A stretch of 64,000 nt of DNA, taken from [Bacteroides] pectinophilus. GTDB taxonomy: Bacteria > Bacillota > Clostridia > Lachnospirales > Lachnospiraceae. The stretch is taken from NCBI GenBank assembly GCA_025146925.1, contig CP102260.1:2221389-2285388 (forward strand), read 5' to 3'. Position 1 is the first letter of the stretch; every line of letters starts with the position of its first letter. Positions 35,391 through 45,939 of this stretch are shown piece after piece. The notes under the pieces are model-generated. The model saw nothing but the letters and a program-made list of their open reading frames with translations, searched no databases and was not told where the DNA came from. The translations under genes were made by a program, and so were the position numbers.

Positions 35391-35457
35391 TAATTCGACC
35401 TCATTTCACTGAATTTATCATGTTAGTTCGCATTATAAGCAACATATATAAGTACTG

Positions 35458-36198
35458 TTAATATTCTACCTCAAGCAGATACAGGCCATAGCTCTCCGCC
35501 GGCTTGCTTATCTCTACTCCCTTTACTCCGTCAAGAAGCTTCCTGACATCCTCCGGCCTGCGCTCTCCGCTGCCGATATCAAGAAGTATTCCTATCATAA
35601 GCCTTGCCATATTATGCAGGAAATCATCTGCCTTTATTGTAATCTCAAGAGTATCTCCGTCATCATATATATCTACACTCTCGACATTCCTTACTGTAGA
35701 CTTGTTCTTTTTGACTGTTGAGAACACCTTGTAATCATGCTCCCCAAGGAAATACTGCGCCGCTTTATTCATTGCATCAACATCTGGCTTGTGGAATGTA
35801 TGATACATGTATCTTCGTTCAAATACGTTGGCTATATTCTTAGTGTCAACTCTGTATACATAAGTTCTTGACTTTGCGTTAAGCTGGCTGTGAAACCGCT
35901 CCTGAGTCTCTTCCAGCTCAAGAACCGCTATATCCTGAGGCAGATATCTGTTAAGGTAATTCTGAATCTCCCTCGCCCTGTATTCACGGTCAAGCTTAAA
36001 GTTAGCCACCTGCCCGTATGCATGCACTCCCGTCTCTGTTCTTGAGCCGCAGAATATCTCCACATCACTACCGGTCATCTTTTTAAGTACTTCTGTTATC
36101 TTGGCAGATACCGTATTGGAATTATCATCTCTTCCCATTCTCTGCCAGCCTGCATATCTTCCGCCGTCATATTCAAGCGTCATCCTGTAATTATACAT
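35458..36198 (-). CDS. truA: tRNA pseudouridine synthase A-family protein with Asp-to-Glu change
   Basis: 246 aa, the normal TruA size; it forms pseudouridine at positions 38-40 of the tRNA anticodon arm. Family motifs: YDGGRYAGWQ (about 9-18), SRTETGVHAYGQVANF (about 53-68), SRTYVYRV and FLHNMARLMIG. The catalytic Asp of the RTDAGVHA motif is Glu here (codon GAG). That may lower or abolish activity unless compensated. The ATG at 36198 with GGAGAGAT is preferred over 36276. A second TruA elsewhere in the genome would make sense. Confidence 0.88.
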   Translation of the reverse strand: MYNYRMTLEYDGGRYAGWQRMGRDDNSNTVSAKITEVLKKMTGSDVEIFCGSRTETGVHAYGQVANFKLDREYRAREIQNYLNRYLPQDIAVLELEETQERFHSQLNAKSRTYVYRVDTKNIANVFERRYMYHTFHKPDVDAMNKAAQYFLGEHDYKVFSTVKKNKSTVRNVESVDIYDDGDTLEITIKADDFLHNMARLMIGILLDIGSGERRPEDVRKLLDGVKGVEISKPAESYGLYLLEVEY

Positions 36199-36303
36199 AT
36201 CTCTCCATTCCCGTGTCAGCAAATCTGACTTATCAATGATGTCTGAAGCAATTATATTTTGCTTATTGTTTATCATAAAGAATCAAATGCTATTATACAC
36301 TAC

Positions 36304-37167
36304 CTATTTCTGCTTTGGCAAGGCTATCATCATATCCTCAAGCATCTTACGCCCTTCCTCCGGGTCTGCCTCCAGCAGATATCTTGCAGCCTGTAGCTGC
36401 CCGTAGAAATCATGGCGCAGCTTTGCCATCGCTTCTATTCGCTCAAGTGTCCGGTGGTAGCTCTCCTCCTCAAGGCTTCTCGCCGTCTCCAGACGGGTAA
36501 GGCGGGATTTTAGTTCGAGCTCGGCATTCTTCATATATGCAAGCACAACAGCAGCCGTAATAAAAATCAGCATGCCGGCGGTTATGAGTGCTATCACCAC
36601 AGTGTATCCGGAAGATTTGTATGCAAACACTGAACTCATCTGCAACAGTGCTGACAACGCCAGCGTATATGCTGCAAATGCCATTGTAAGTAATGCTATA
36701 TTCCACTCAAGCCCTATCTTCTTTTTCTGCATTCTCCTGAATAGCCCTGATATAATTTCCATCTGGACATACAATATAGGAATCGTACACAGATATCCTA
36801 TTGTTGTACCTATCTCATTATTAGCTGCATTACCATCCGGCATATACATCCATATCATACTGTTCAATATATTAGCTGACACATACATTGCATGCACAAA
36901 CAGGCATTTAAAATATTTATCCAGATAAAATATTTTAAATGTTAAAAGGGCTATCAGATTATTTATTATAGCCAGCAGGAAATCCCAGCCTCCATATACC
37001 GGCATAAAGAACTTAATTGTTCCGCAAATTATAACTATCATCCACAGGGCTAATATTGTGCCTGCCGAAGCCTTTGGTGTAAGCGTTTTGATTTCATAAC
37101 CGAAAAACATCAAGCCTCCAATTGTATACAATATATAATTAATGGCAAATATCACATTCTCATTCAT
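36304..37167 (-). pseudogene. LytTR-system sensor kinase lacking its ATPase domain
   Basis: 287 aa with six or seven TM segments (about 1-210), a coiled coil (about 215-245) and the GHKL-type phospho-acceptor region (LRHDFYGQLQAARYLL, about 251-266). The frame stops about 20 residues later (IALPKQK), so the whole HATPase domain is absent. AgrC/ComD-like kinases are about 430 aa. The upstream response-regulator gene is broken too, so this is a decayed system rather than a novel short kinase. It may still act as a membrane sensor without kinase activity. Confidence 0.7.
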
Positions 37168-37404
37168 ACGCTTTCACCTGCTTCGGTACAAGCATCTGCA
37201 TTGTTGCCTGAAACCCACCGTCCGTCCGGAATTTCAGTCGATATCCATCATGACAATATCGTAATAAATACCTGTATTTATCCTTTCCATAAATGCATCC
37301 ATATCACTGTAGTATTCTGCCTCATCAACTACGCTCAGCTTATTGATAACACTGCGTACCTGCCGCAGAGCGTTTTCCTCATCATCGCACACTGCAATCC
37401 TCAT
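37160..37404 (-). pseudogene. LytTR-type response regulator, deleted remnant
   Basis: From ATG 37404 the frame reads MRIAVCDDEENALRQVRSVI and ends after 56 codons at IVMMDID-stop, where intact relatives of this AgrA-like family usually continue with Trp (TGG; TGA here). A second frame close by reads QMLVPKQVKAYE-stop, a plausible regulator C-terminus, ending inside the kinase start as expected for an overlapping pair. So the middle of the receiver and most of the DNA-binding domain were deleted. Acidic pair DDEE and phosphorylation Asp region remain. Confidence 0.7.
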
Positions 37405-37520
37405 ACTTTTATCCCCATATTAATGCTGCTCTTTACTGCTTTTTGTATATAGCGTCTTATATTTGTGTATTTTTATACATTTATATTCTATATTATCATA
37501 TTTTCCTATAATACACCATA

Positions 37521-37571
37521 GTAATAAAAAAGGATACTCCACCGGCCTTACAGGTCTTAATGAAGTATCCT
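37521..37571 (-). terminator. guaB terminator
   Basis: On the minus strand AGGATACTTCA pairs with TGGAGTATCCT and is followed by TTTTTTATTAC. It lies 60 nt after the guaB stop. Confidence 0.88.
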
Positions 37572-37630
37572 CTTAATAAAATAAACCAGATATTAAATTC
37601 TTAAATTAACCGTGTCAAAAACTGTCAGAA

Positions 37631-39178
<1,548 letters not shown>

Positions 39179-39209
39179 GGCGTCATTGCCGCTTTAATGT
39201 ATTTGTACA

Positions 39210-39238
39210 AGTGTAGCAGATTCATTTTGTAAAGTCAA
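39210..39238 (-). promoter_or_regulatory. guaB promoter
   Basis: TTGACT, 17-nt spacer, TACACT on the minus strand; predicted start of transcription near 39203. Confidence 0.65.
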
Positions 39239-39244
39239 TACTAA

Positions 39245-39745
39245 TTATCTGTCATATACCTTACCCTGTGCAACTGCCTTAATTGCCGCAAGCATTCTCT
39301 CATCCGGCTGTATGATAATCCTCACCATCTCGTTATTGGACGGAAGGTATAATACATAGCAACCATCATCTCCCTTATTGGAAGAATAATCGGAGGTCTT
39401 AAGCTTCTGATGCTTTCTGTATTCAACCTTCTCTGAGCCTGTCGGAGCCATTATGTCCATTCTCGCAACATTATATGTTCCGCAATGCTTTCTTGAAGAC
39501 TTAGCCATTATTCTGTCAATTGAAAGTTCCCCGTCAACCAGCTCATACTCATATTCCGCATCATAATAACGCCACAGGAGTATAAGAAAAAGCCCGAAGC
39601 ACGCTGTCAGGATAACTCCGAATCCAACAAGATATCTTATAAGGAATACCGAGACGAGTGTAAGTATTCCAAGTCCAATCTTGTAAAATAACGCCATCTT
39701 CGGCGGATTAACCTTTATAATCTGTTCAACACTGATGTCTTCCAT
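39245..39745 (-). CDS. Small membrane protein, DUF6106-like
   Basis: 166 aa: a short N-terminal cytoplasmic part (EDISVEQIIKVNPPK), two close TM segments (about 18-60), then a soluble domain of about 100 residues with beta-strand-like stretches (YEYELVDGELSIDRIM, GCYVLYLPSNNEMVRIIIQPD). Resembles a family of short uncharacterised membrane proteins common in Lachnospiraceae. No catalytic motif. Upstream of guaB but separated from it by the guaB promoter. Confidence 0.75.
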   Translation of the reverse strand: MEDISVEQIIKVNPPKMALFYKIGLGILTLVSVFLIRYLVGFGVILTACFGLFLILLWRYYDAEYEYELVDGELSIDRIMAKSSRKHCGTYNVARMDIMAPTGSEKVEYRKHQKLKTSDYSSNKGDDGCYVLYLPSNNEMVRIIIQPDERMLAAIKAVAQGKVYDR

Positions 39746-39850
39746 AAATTCTCCAATCCAGTTCGTATTGCATGTAGCAAAAGTCTTATGTCAGTAATAT
39801 TATAAGCCAGACTTTCTATGTAATCAACTTTAATTTTCCACGCAGCATTT

Positions 39851-39879
39851 ACATATTTTTGCATGTAATGCACATTATA
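39851..39879 (+). promoter_or_regulatory. Sigma-G-like forespore promoter for the SASP gene
   Basis: ACATA, a 17-nt spacer and CATTATA. The -10 agrees with the sigma-G pattern CATnnTA; the -35 differs from GnATA only in the first base. It lies 35 nt before the start codon of a spore-protein gene, which supports it. Confidence 0.6.
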
Positions 39880-39913
39880 ATAAAAACAGGTCAGAAATGA
39901 ATCGGAGGTTACT

Positions 39914-40147
39914 ATGACTGGCAGGAAAAAGGAGCTTATAAAATATGAAATTCACGGCCGCATCGTCGAATGTGAACCTGACGAAACTCTCAAATACGAA
40001 GTTGCTGATGAACTTGGTCTTCTTGATAAAGTAATTGATTCGGGCTGGAAGCAGTTAAGTGCGCGTGAAGCCGGAAGAATTGGCGGAATTATCGGCAGAA
40101 TACGTAAGAATGAAGATAATAACAAGTCCAATGCAAAGCATTTATAA
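39914..40147 (+). CDS. Small acid-soluble spore protein, alpha/beta type (minor, SspF-like)
   Basis: 77 aa. The core LKYEVADELGLLDKVIDSGW and LSAREAGRIGGIIGRIRK corresponds to the two conserved helices of alpha/beta SASPs (usual E.A.ELG... and G..GG.. patterns); these proteins coat and protect spore DNA and are degraded at germination. GGAGG stands 5 nt before the ATG. Single gene between a sigma-G-like promoter and a strong terminator. It differs from major SASPs by an N-terminal extension (KYEIHGRIVECEPDE), as in the SspF/minor clostridial type. Confidence 0.85.
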   Translation: MTGRKKELIKYEIHGRIVECEPDETLKYEVADELGLLDKVIDSGWKQLSAREAGRIGGIIGRIRKNEDNNKSNAKHL

Positions 40148-40187
40148 CCGGCTTCTGTTACACGTTTCATCCTGATGCATGCGCATT

Positions 40188-40242
40188 AAAAAAGCCTTCC
40201 ATAATCATATGAGGTTCAAAACCAGATTATGGAAGACTTTTT
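40188..40242. terminator. Bidirectional terminator
   Basis: AAAAAAGCCTTCCATAATC and GATTATGGAAGACTTTTT form a long stem (one mismatch) with A/T runs on both sides; serves the SASP gene (+) and dapL (-). Confidence 0.9.
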
Positions 40243-40268
40243 ATTATACATTATCGCTATTGTATATA

Positions 40269-41483
40269 TTACAGTGCTTTGATTCTGTCGATAGCCTTAA
40301 CTGTATTCTCATATGAACCAAATGCTGTCAGACGGAAGTAGCCCTCGCCGCTTGGACCGAAGCCTGAACCAGGAGTACCAACAACATTAGCTTTCTCAAG
40401 AAGATAATCAAAGAACTCCCATGAAGTCATGTTGTCAGGTGTCTTAAGCCAGATATATGGTGCATTAACACCACCTGATACAGTGTAGCCTGCTGATGCA
40501 AGTCCCTCACGGATAACCTTTGCATTATTCATATAGTAAGCGATCTGCTCTGCTGTCTGCTTTCTGCCTGCCTCTGAATATACAGCCTCGCCTGCACGCT
40601 GTACAATATAAGGAGCGCCATTGAACTTGGTTCCATGTCTTCTTGCCCAGAGGCTGTGAAGCATAACACCATTGCTCTTAAGGTCCTTAGGAATAACTGT
40701 AAATCCAAGACGAAGTCCTGTAAAGCCTGCATTCTTAGAGAAGCTTCTAAGCTCGATTGCACATGTTCTTGCGCCCTCGCACTCATAGATCGTATGAGGC
40801 ACATCAGGCTCTGAGACATATGCTTCATAAGCTGCATCGTAGATGATGACTGCGCCAACCTTGTTAGCATAATCAACCCATCTCTGAAGTTCTGCCTTAT
40901 TGATTGTAGAACCTGTAGGATTATTAGGGAAGCAGAGGTAGATAATATCAGGAGTTTCCTTAGGAAGCTCAGGTGCAAAGTTAGTTGCCGCTGTACATGG
41001 CATGTAGATAACATTGCTCCATCTCTGCTCATCAGCGATATAATCACCTGTTCTGCCTGCCATTGCATTAGTATCAACATATACAGGATATACAGGGTCA
41101 CATACTGCAATCTTATTGTCAACTGAGAAAATGTCTCCGATGTTACCCGAATCACTCTTAGCTCCGTCACTGACAAAAATCTCATCTGCGCTGATATCTG
41201 CACCACGCTTCTTATAATCGTTCTCAGCTATAGTTGAACGAAGGAACTCATATCCCAGATCCGGTGCATAACCTCTGAATGTCTCAGCCTTGCCCATCTC
41301 ATCAACTGACTTGTGAAGTGCTTCGATAATTGCCGGTGCAAGCGGCTGCGTAACATCACCAATACCAAGTCTTATAATATTCTTATCAGGATTAGCCTCC
41401 TGAAATGCTGCAACCTTCTTGCCGATTGTTGAGAAGAGGTAACTTCCCGGCAGCTTAAGGTAATTGTCATTAATCTTAAACAT
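40269..41483 (-). CDS. dapL: LL-diaminopimelate aminotransferase
   Basis: 404 aa, PLP fold type I. It makes LL-diaminopimelate from tetrahydrodipicolinate and glutamate in one step. N-terminal [17 protein letters not shown] and [10 protein letters not shown] are typical DapL; PLP Lys in [15 protein letters not shown] (about residue 245), NPTG (about 185), [18 protein letters not shown] near the end. It follows dapF by about 60 nt and probably forms an operon glnA-ANTAR-dapF-dapL. Confidence 0.96.
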   Translation of the reverse strand: MFKINDNYLKLPGSYLFSTIGKKVAAFQEANPDKNIIRLGIGDVTQPLAPAIIEALHKSVDEMGKAETFRGYAPDLGYEFLRSTIAENDYKKRGADISADEIFVSDGAKSDSGNIGDIFSVDNKIAVCDPVYPVYVDTNAMAGRTGDYIADEQRWSNVIYMPCTAATNFAPELPKETPDIIYLCFPNNPTGSTINKAELQRWVDYANKVGAVIIYDAAYEAYVSEPDVPHTIYECEGARTCAIELRSFSKNAGFTGLRLGFTVIPKDLKSNGVMLHSLWARRHGTKFNGAPYIVQRAGEAVYSEAGRKQTAEQIAYYMNNAKVIREGLASAGYTVSGGVNAPYIWLKTPDNMTSWEFFDYLLEKANVVGTPGSGFGPSGEGYFRLTAFGSYENTVKAIDRIKAL

Positions 41484-41541
41484 TAATACTGACCTCCGTT
41501 TATTATGAAATGTTTATCTGCAATACATCATTGCTATCTTA

Positions 41542-42438
41542 TCACTTTATCCCTGATATATCAATATCGCCATCGAACACTGTAACCGCAGGTCCTTCCA
41601 TATATACTGTATTCTCTTTGCGGTTCCAGCTGATATTAAGCTTTCCTCCAAGCACATGCAGAACTGCCTCATCCTCAGCAAATCCGTTGAGTACAGCAGC
41701 TACAAGACTGGCACAGCAGCCTGTTCCGCAGGCAAGTGTCTCTCCTGCTCCGCGCTCCCACACACGCATCAGAAGATTATTTTTATCAATAACCTTGACG
41801 AACTCTGTATTGGTTCTCTCCGGGAATACTTCATGATTTTCAAAGAGTGGTCCTATCTCCTCTATCCTGAAATTATCCATATCAAAATCATCATCCATGA
41901 ATACTACGCAATGAGGATTACCCATAGATACACATGTCACCTGATAATCCCTGCCTGCAACCGTAAGCGTCTCACTCACAACAGCATCCCTGATTGTATC
42001 TTTTGTAATTCCTTCTATGTCCTTACCGCTGATATTGACCGGAATATCGGATGCTTTGAGAATAGGGCTCCCCATATTGACCCTCACACTCACAACCCTG
42101 TCTGTCGCAGGGTCTACATTAAGCTGTATGTACTTAATCCCGGCAAGTGTATCTATTGCAAGCTCCTTCTTATCAGTCAGCCTGTAATCATATACATACT
42201 TAGCCACACATCTGATTCCGTTGCCGCACATCTGCGCACGGCTTCCGTCAGAATTATACATCTCCATGAAGAAGTCCGCCTTATCAGACGGCTTTATGAG
42301 GATAAGTCCGTCTGAACCTATTCCAAAATGTCTGTCACTCACAAACTTTGCAACTGCCCCGGCATTCTCAATCGATGTCTTCGTACAGTCAACATAGACA
42401 TAATCGTTGCCTGCACCATGCATTTTTGTAAATCTCAT
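41542..42438 (-). CDS. dapF: Diaminopimelate epimerase
   Basis: 298 aa. It converts LL- to meso-diaminopimelate. The two catalytic Cys are present: CGNGIRCVAKY (about residue 79) and ACGTGCCASL (about 226). The start MRFTKMHGAGNDYVY at 42438 is the typical family N-terminus with GAGG 7 nt upstream; the longer frame is not conserved. It lies between the ANTAR gene and dapL. Confidence 0.96.
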   Translation of the reverse strand: MRFTKMHGAGNDYVYVDCTKTSIENAGAVAKFVSDRHFGIGSDGLILIKPSDKADFFMEMYNSDGSRAQMCGNGIRCVAKYVYDYRLTDKKELAIDTLAGIKYIQLNVDPATDRVVSVRVNMGSPILKASDIPVNISGKDIEGITKDTIRDAVVSETLTVAGRDYQVTCVSMGNPHCVVFMDDDFDMDNFRIEEIGPLFENHEVFPERTNTEFVKVIDKNNLLMRVWERGAGETLACGTGCCASLVAAVLNGFAEDEAVLHVLGGKLNISWNRKENTVYMEGPAVTVFDGDIDISGIK

Positions 42439-42451
42439 AAAATACCTCATT

Positions 42452-42997
42452 CTACGAATAAATTCCAATTACCATCTGTGCAGATTCAACAAAACTGTTA
42501 CCACTGTCCATGCTGCACTTCTGGATGTAGCGATGTGCCTCAGGCTCGGTGAGGTTATTCTTCTCCATAAGGAGAATCTTAGCCTGATCTATTATCTTCT
42601 GTTCTTCTTCCGATCTCTGTCTCGGCTGTATGCGTGCCTTACGCCTTCTCCTGAGCTGTGACTGCATCATCATCTGCAGAGTACTTAAAAGGTCATTAAC
42701 CTTGATTGGCATGGCTGCACATACTATGTCATTATATTCACAATCACTCCAAAGACTCTTAGATGCAACCAGCAGAAGCTGAAAACTCCTTGGCTTATAC
42801 TCATAAAGGTCTGTATAAAGCATGTCGCTCAGCTTATATCCGCATATTATAATTCCATCCGACAGATTATCCGCAATGTTAATTGCCTGCGCTCCTGTAG
42901 TGCATGGTGGTGCAACAGTATAGCCGTTGCGGACAAGCAGACCTTTTATTGCCTTGGCGTCCTCAATCTTTGGAAATGCTACTACTATCGTTGCCAT
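42452..42997 (-). CDS. ANTAR-domain response regulator (glutamine synthetase-linked)
   Basis: 181 aa. N-terminal receiver-like domain (about 1-120) without the normal phosphorylation set (GIIICGYKLSDMLYTD instead of an LLD motif). C-terminal ANTAR domain (about 125-180): EEEQKIIDQAKILLMEKNNL and EPEAHRYIQKCSMDSGNSFVE. ANTAR proteins bind paired hairpins in nascent RNA and prevent termination. The gene follows glnA by 17 nt, an arrangement common in Clostridia, so control of nitrogen genes is likely. Confidence 0.9.
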   Translation of the reverse strand: MATIVVAFPKIEDAKAIKGLLVRNGYTVAPPCTTGAQAINIADNLSDGIIICGYKLSDMLYTDLYEYKPRSFQLLLVASKSLWSDCEYNDIVCAAMPIKVNDLLSTLQMMMQSQLRRRRKARIQPRQRSEEEQKIIDQAKILLMEKNNLTEPEAHRYIQKCSMDSGNSFVESAQMVIGIYS

Positions 42998-43014
42998 ATT
43001 AAAATTCCCTGCAA

Positions 43015-44352
43015 TTAATATTTGTTAAGGTACTCATCTAATTCCCACTGTGTAACCTGTCTGCGGTATGAGTTCCACTCCTGCTCCTTAGCCTCAAGGT
43101 ACTTCTTTGAAACATGAGGTCCGAGTACATTCATGATAAACTTATCTTCTCTTAAGCACTGGAGTGCCTCATAGAGGTCTACTGGAAGACTGTCGATTCC
43201 GACAAACTTTCTCTCGTCATCTGTCATGTCAAATATATTGCAGTCGATTCCTGAAGGTGCTGCAAGCTTATTCTTAATTCCGTCAAGTCCTGCTGCAAGG
43301 CATACAGCAAGTGTAAGATACGGATTAGCTGTAGGATCCGGGCTTCTGAGCTCGATTCTTGTGCTCTGTCCTCTTGATGCCGGTATTCTGATAAGCGGGC
43401 TTCTGTTAGTTGCTGACCATGCAATATAAAGCGGTGCCTCAAAGCCCGGAACCATTCTCTTATATGAGTTAACAAGCGGATTGGCAATAGCTGTTATAGC
43501 CTTCATATGCTTCATAAGTCCCGCTATAAAGTGATATGCATCCTCACTTAATCCGAGCTTGCCATCTGTTCTGTCGAATATATCCCTGCCTGTATCCTTA
43601 TCTGCAAGTGACATATTTACATGCATACCCGAACCGCATGAATTCATTGTAGGCTTTGGCATGAATGTTGCATGAAGTCCGTGTCTCTGCGCAATAGTCT
43701 TAACCGTGAGCTTGAATGTCATGAGATTATCTGCCGTTGCAAGTGCCTCGTCATATTTGAAATCTATCTCATGCTGTGCAGGAGCCGTCTCATGATGTGA
43801 AGACTCAATCTCAAATCCCATATCCTCAAGAGTAAGAATCATGTCACGGCGTACATTCTCAGCCCTGTCAGATGGTCCAAGGTCAAAATATCCTGCCTTC
43901 TCATGTGTTATTGTTGTCGGAAGTCCGTCATCATCCGTATGGAACAGGAAGAACTCACATTCAGGGCCCACATTGAATGTATATCCCATCTCATCAGCTT
44001 CCTTAAGCACTTTCTTAAGGATATATCTCGGGTCACCCTCAAAAGGTGTTCCGTCTGTCTTATATACGTCGCAGATAAATCTTGCAACTCTTCCCTGCTG
44101 CGGCCTCCATGGGAATATCTCAAATGTATTCAGATCAGGATGCAGATACATATCTGATTCCTCAAAACGAACGATTCCCTCAAGTGCCGAGCCGTCAAAC
44201 ATACACTTGTTATCAAGTGCCTTCTGAAGCTGGCTTGAAGTAATTGCGACATTCTTAAGAACGCCAAAAATATCAGTAAACTGAAGTCTTATGAACTCTA
44301 CGTCCTCTTCCTCTACAATCCTGAAAATATCTTCCTTAGAATAATCATGCAT
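43015..44352 (-). CDS. glnA: Glutamine synthetase type I
   Basis: 445 aa, GSI-alpha size. N-terminal beta-grasp (about 15-105), catalytic domain with [49 protein letters not shown] and [15 protein letters not shown]. The adenylylation Tyr loop of GSI-beta is absent, as expected in Firmicutes, so control is by feedback and transcription. GGGAGGATTTATGCGAT precedes the ATG. First gene of the unit with the ANTAR gene, dapF and dapL. Confidence 0.97.
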   Translation of the reverse strand: MHDYSKEDIFRIVEEEDVEFIRLQFTDIFGVLKNVAITSSQLQKALDNKCMFDGSALEGIVRFEESDMYLHPDLNTFEIFPWRPQQGRVARFICDVYKTDGTPFEGDPRYILKKVLKEADEMGYTFNVGPECEFFLFHTDDDGLPTTITHEKAGYFDLGPSDRAENVRRDMILTLEDMGFEIESSHHETAPAQHEIDFKYDEALATADNLMTFKLTVKTIAQRHGLHATFMPKPTMNSCGSGMHVNMSLADKDTGRDIFDRTDGKLGLSEDAYHFIAGLMKHMKAITAIANPLVNSYKRMVPGFEAPLYIAWSATNRSPLIRIPASRGQSTRIELRSPDPTANPYLTLAVCLAAGLDGIKNKLAAPSGIDCNIFDMTDDERKFVGIDSLPVDLYEALQCLREDKFIMNVLGPHVSKKYLEAKEQEWNSYRRQVTQWELDEYLNKY

Positions 44353-44373
44353 ATCGCATAAATCCTCCCAAAA

Positions 44374-44399
44374 ATAGTGTACGGCAAAAGTGCCACTAT
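44374..44399 (-). promoter_or_regulatory. Inverted repeat at the glnA transcription start
   Basis: ATAGTGGCA-CTTT-TGCCGTACACTAT followed by TTTTT on the minus strand. The 6-bp outer arms and 3-bp inner pairs look like a small terminator, but the predicted +1 (about 44394) falls within the first arm, so it may rather be a DNA operator. Confidence 0.4.
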
Positions 44400-44400
44400 G

Positions 44401-44429
44401 ATTATAAAATCCATTTAATCTCTTGTCAA
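44401..44429 (-). promoter_or_regulatory. glnA promoter, perfect consensus
   Basis: TTGACA, 17-nt spacer, TATAAT on the minus strand. Such a perfect sigma-A promoter implies strong transcription that must be held back by a repressor or attenuation. Confidence 0.85.
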
Positions 44430-44497
44430 TAAAATCAGTATTTTCATGCGCTTTTCACAGGCAGACTGTGACATAATATTTTGTCATATTTCCAATA

Positions 44498-44526
44498 TTG
44501 CAAATTTCGACATCCCCATATATAAT
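44498..44526 (+). promoter_or_regulatory. Promoter of the CapA-like lipoprotein gene
   Basis: TTGCAA, 17-nt spacer, TATAAT, 36 nt before the start codon. Confidence 0.75.
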
Positions 44527-44562
44527 TAAGTCTGATATTAATAAGAAAAGAAAGGGTTAATC

Positions 44563-45846
44563 ATGAATTTCATCAGACAAAAAACAACTCGTCTTCTGGC
44601 GATGCTGCTTGTTATGTCATCCTTACTTGTGTCAGGATGCGGAAGTAACGCAGCAACCGCAGTTGATGCCACTATTGGAAACACATCGGAGACAGTGGCA
44701 CAGGCTGTTACCGAAGCCGAGACTACCACACCGGCACCCAAGAGCACCGAAGTCAGTCTTATGATGATTGGCGACATGCTTATACATGAGGGAGTGTATA
44801 AGAGCGGACTTCAGGATGATGGCACATATAATTTTGACCATCTCTTCAAGAATATCCTTCCTGATGTCAAGGCTGCCGACATATCAATTGTCAATCAGGA
44901 GACAATACTCGGAGGAACAGAGCTGGGACTCAGCGGATATCCGGCCTTCAACAGTCCTTATGAGATTGCGGATGCAATAAGTAAGGCAGGTTTTAATGTG
45001 GTTCTCCATGCCACCAACCACACACTTGACAAAGGGCTTAAAGGCGTAAACAATGACATTAACTACTGGAAGAACAATTTCCCTGATATAAAAGTATTGG
45101 GAATAAATGAAAATGAAGAACAGTACAACAGCATTTATGTATACGAAAAAGATGATTTCAAGATATCAATCCTTAACTATACATACGGAACAAACGGAAT
45201 ACCGCTTCCATCCTCTAATCCATACGTTGTTAATCTTCTTGATGAAGATAAGATAAGAACCGATGTTGCCAAGGCGAAGGAGCTTTCAGACCTTGTAATT
45301 GTATGCCCTCACTGGGGTACGGAATATGTCTACACGCCTGACTCATGGCAGAAAAAATGGACAAACCTCTTCCTTGAGCTCGGTGTTGATGTAGTAATCG
45401 GTGCACATCCTCATGTTATCGAACCTGTAGAGGTTAAGACACGCGATGACGGACATCAGATGCTTGTATACTATTCACTTGGTAATTTTGTGTCTAATCA
45501 GGACCATTCTCCGCGAATGCTTGGTGCAATGGCCAAGGTTACAATGGTTAAGGATGATTCCGGTGCATACGTTAAGAGCTACAGTGTAGTGCCTCTTGTA
45601 ACACAGAAGCTCTTCGGCAAAGGCCAGATAACAACTTATAAGCTTTCTGATTACACACAGACTCTTGCATCCCAGAATGCAATAAGGCGTGACGAGAACG
45701 GTGCGGATTTCTCACTCAGCTTCTGCCAGAACCTCGCACAGCAGGTATTCGGTGATTTATGGACAGGTGAGGTACAGATGATGCCTTCTGATGATGCAGA
45801 CGCCGCATCAAAAACGCAGACTTCAAAAGCCGCAAAAAGTAACTAA
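44563..45846 (+). CDS. CapA-family lipoprotein (PGA_cap metallophosphatase-like)
   Basis: 427 aa. Lipoprotein signal peptide with lipobox LLVSGC (Cys about residue 26). The CapA/PgsA domain (about 65-360) has MIGDMLIH, VNQETILGG, NHTLDKGLKG, CPHWGTEY and IGAHPHVIEPVE, the metal-binding pattern of the calcineurin-like PGA_cap fold. Members include the polyglutamate capsule protein CapA, but most in gut Firmicutes stand alone with unknown substrate. Single gene with its own promoter and terminator; the Ser/Thr/Ala-rich stretch after the lipid anchor is a linker. Confidence 0.92.
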   Translation: MNFIRQKTTRLLAMLLVMSSLLVSGCGSNAATAVDATIGNTSETVAQAVTEAETTTPAPKSTEVSLMMIGDMLIHEGVYKSGLQDDGTYNFDHLFKNILPDVKAADISIVNQETILGGTELGLSGYPAFNSPYEIADAISKAGFNVVLHATNHTLDKGLKGVNNDINYWKNNFPDIKVLGINENEEQYNSIYVYEKDDFKISILNYTYGTNGIPLPSSNPYVVNLLDEDKIRTDVAKAKELSDLVIVCPHWGTEYVYTPDSWQKKWTNLFLELGVDVVIGAHPHVIEPVEVKTRDDGHQMLVYYSLGNFVSNQDHSPRMLGAMAKVTMVKDDSGAYVKSYSVVPLVTQKLFGKGQITTYKLSDYTQTLASQNAIRRDENGADFSLSFCQNLAQQVFGDLWTGEVQMMPSDDADAASKTQTSKAAKSN

Positions 45847-45875
45847 TACTCTGCTTACAATTTGATCACAATAAA

Positions 45876-45927
45876 AATCGCAGATGAGCGTTACGGGTGA
45901 TGATTCCCGTATTCGCCATCTGCGATT
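45876..45927. terminator. Bidirectional terminator
   Basis: AATCGCAGATG and CATCTGCGATT with further internal pairing (ACGGG/CCCGT), A/T-rich on both sides; serves the CapA gene (+) and the EAL gene (-). Confidence 0.88.
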
Positions 45928-45939
45928 ATTATTTGTATA

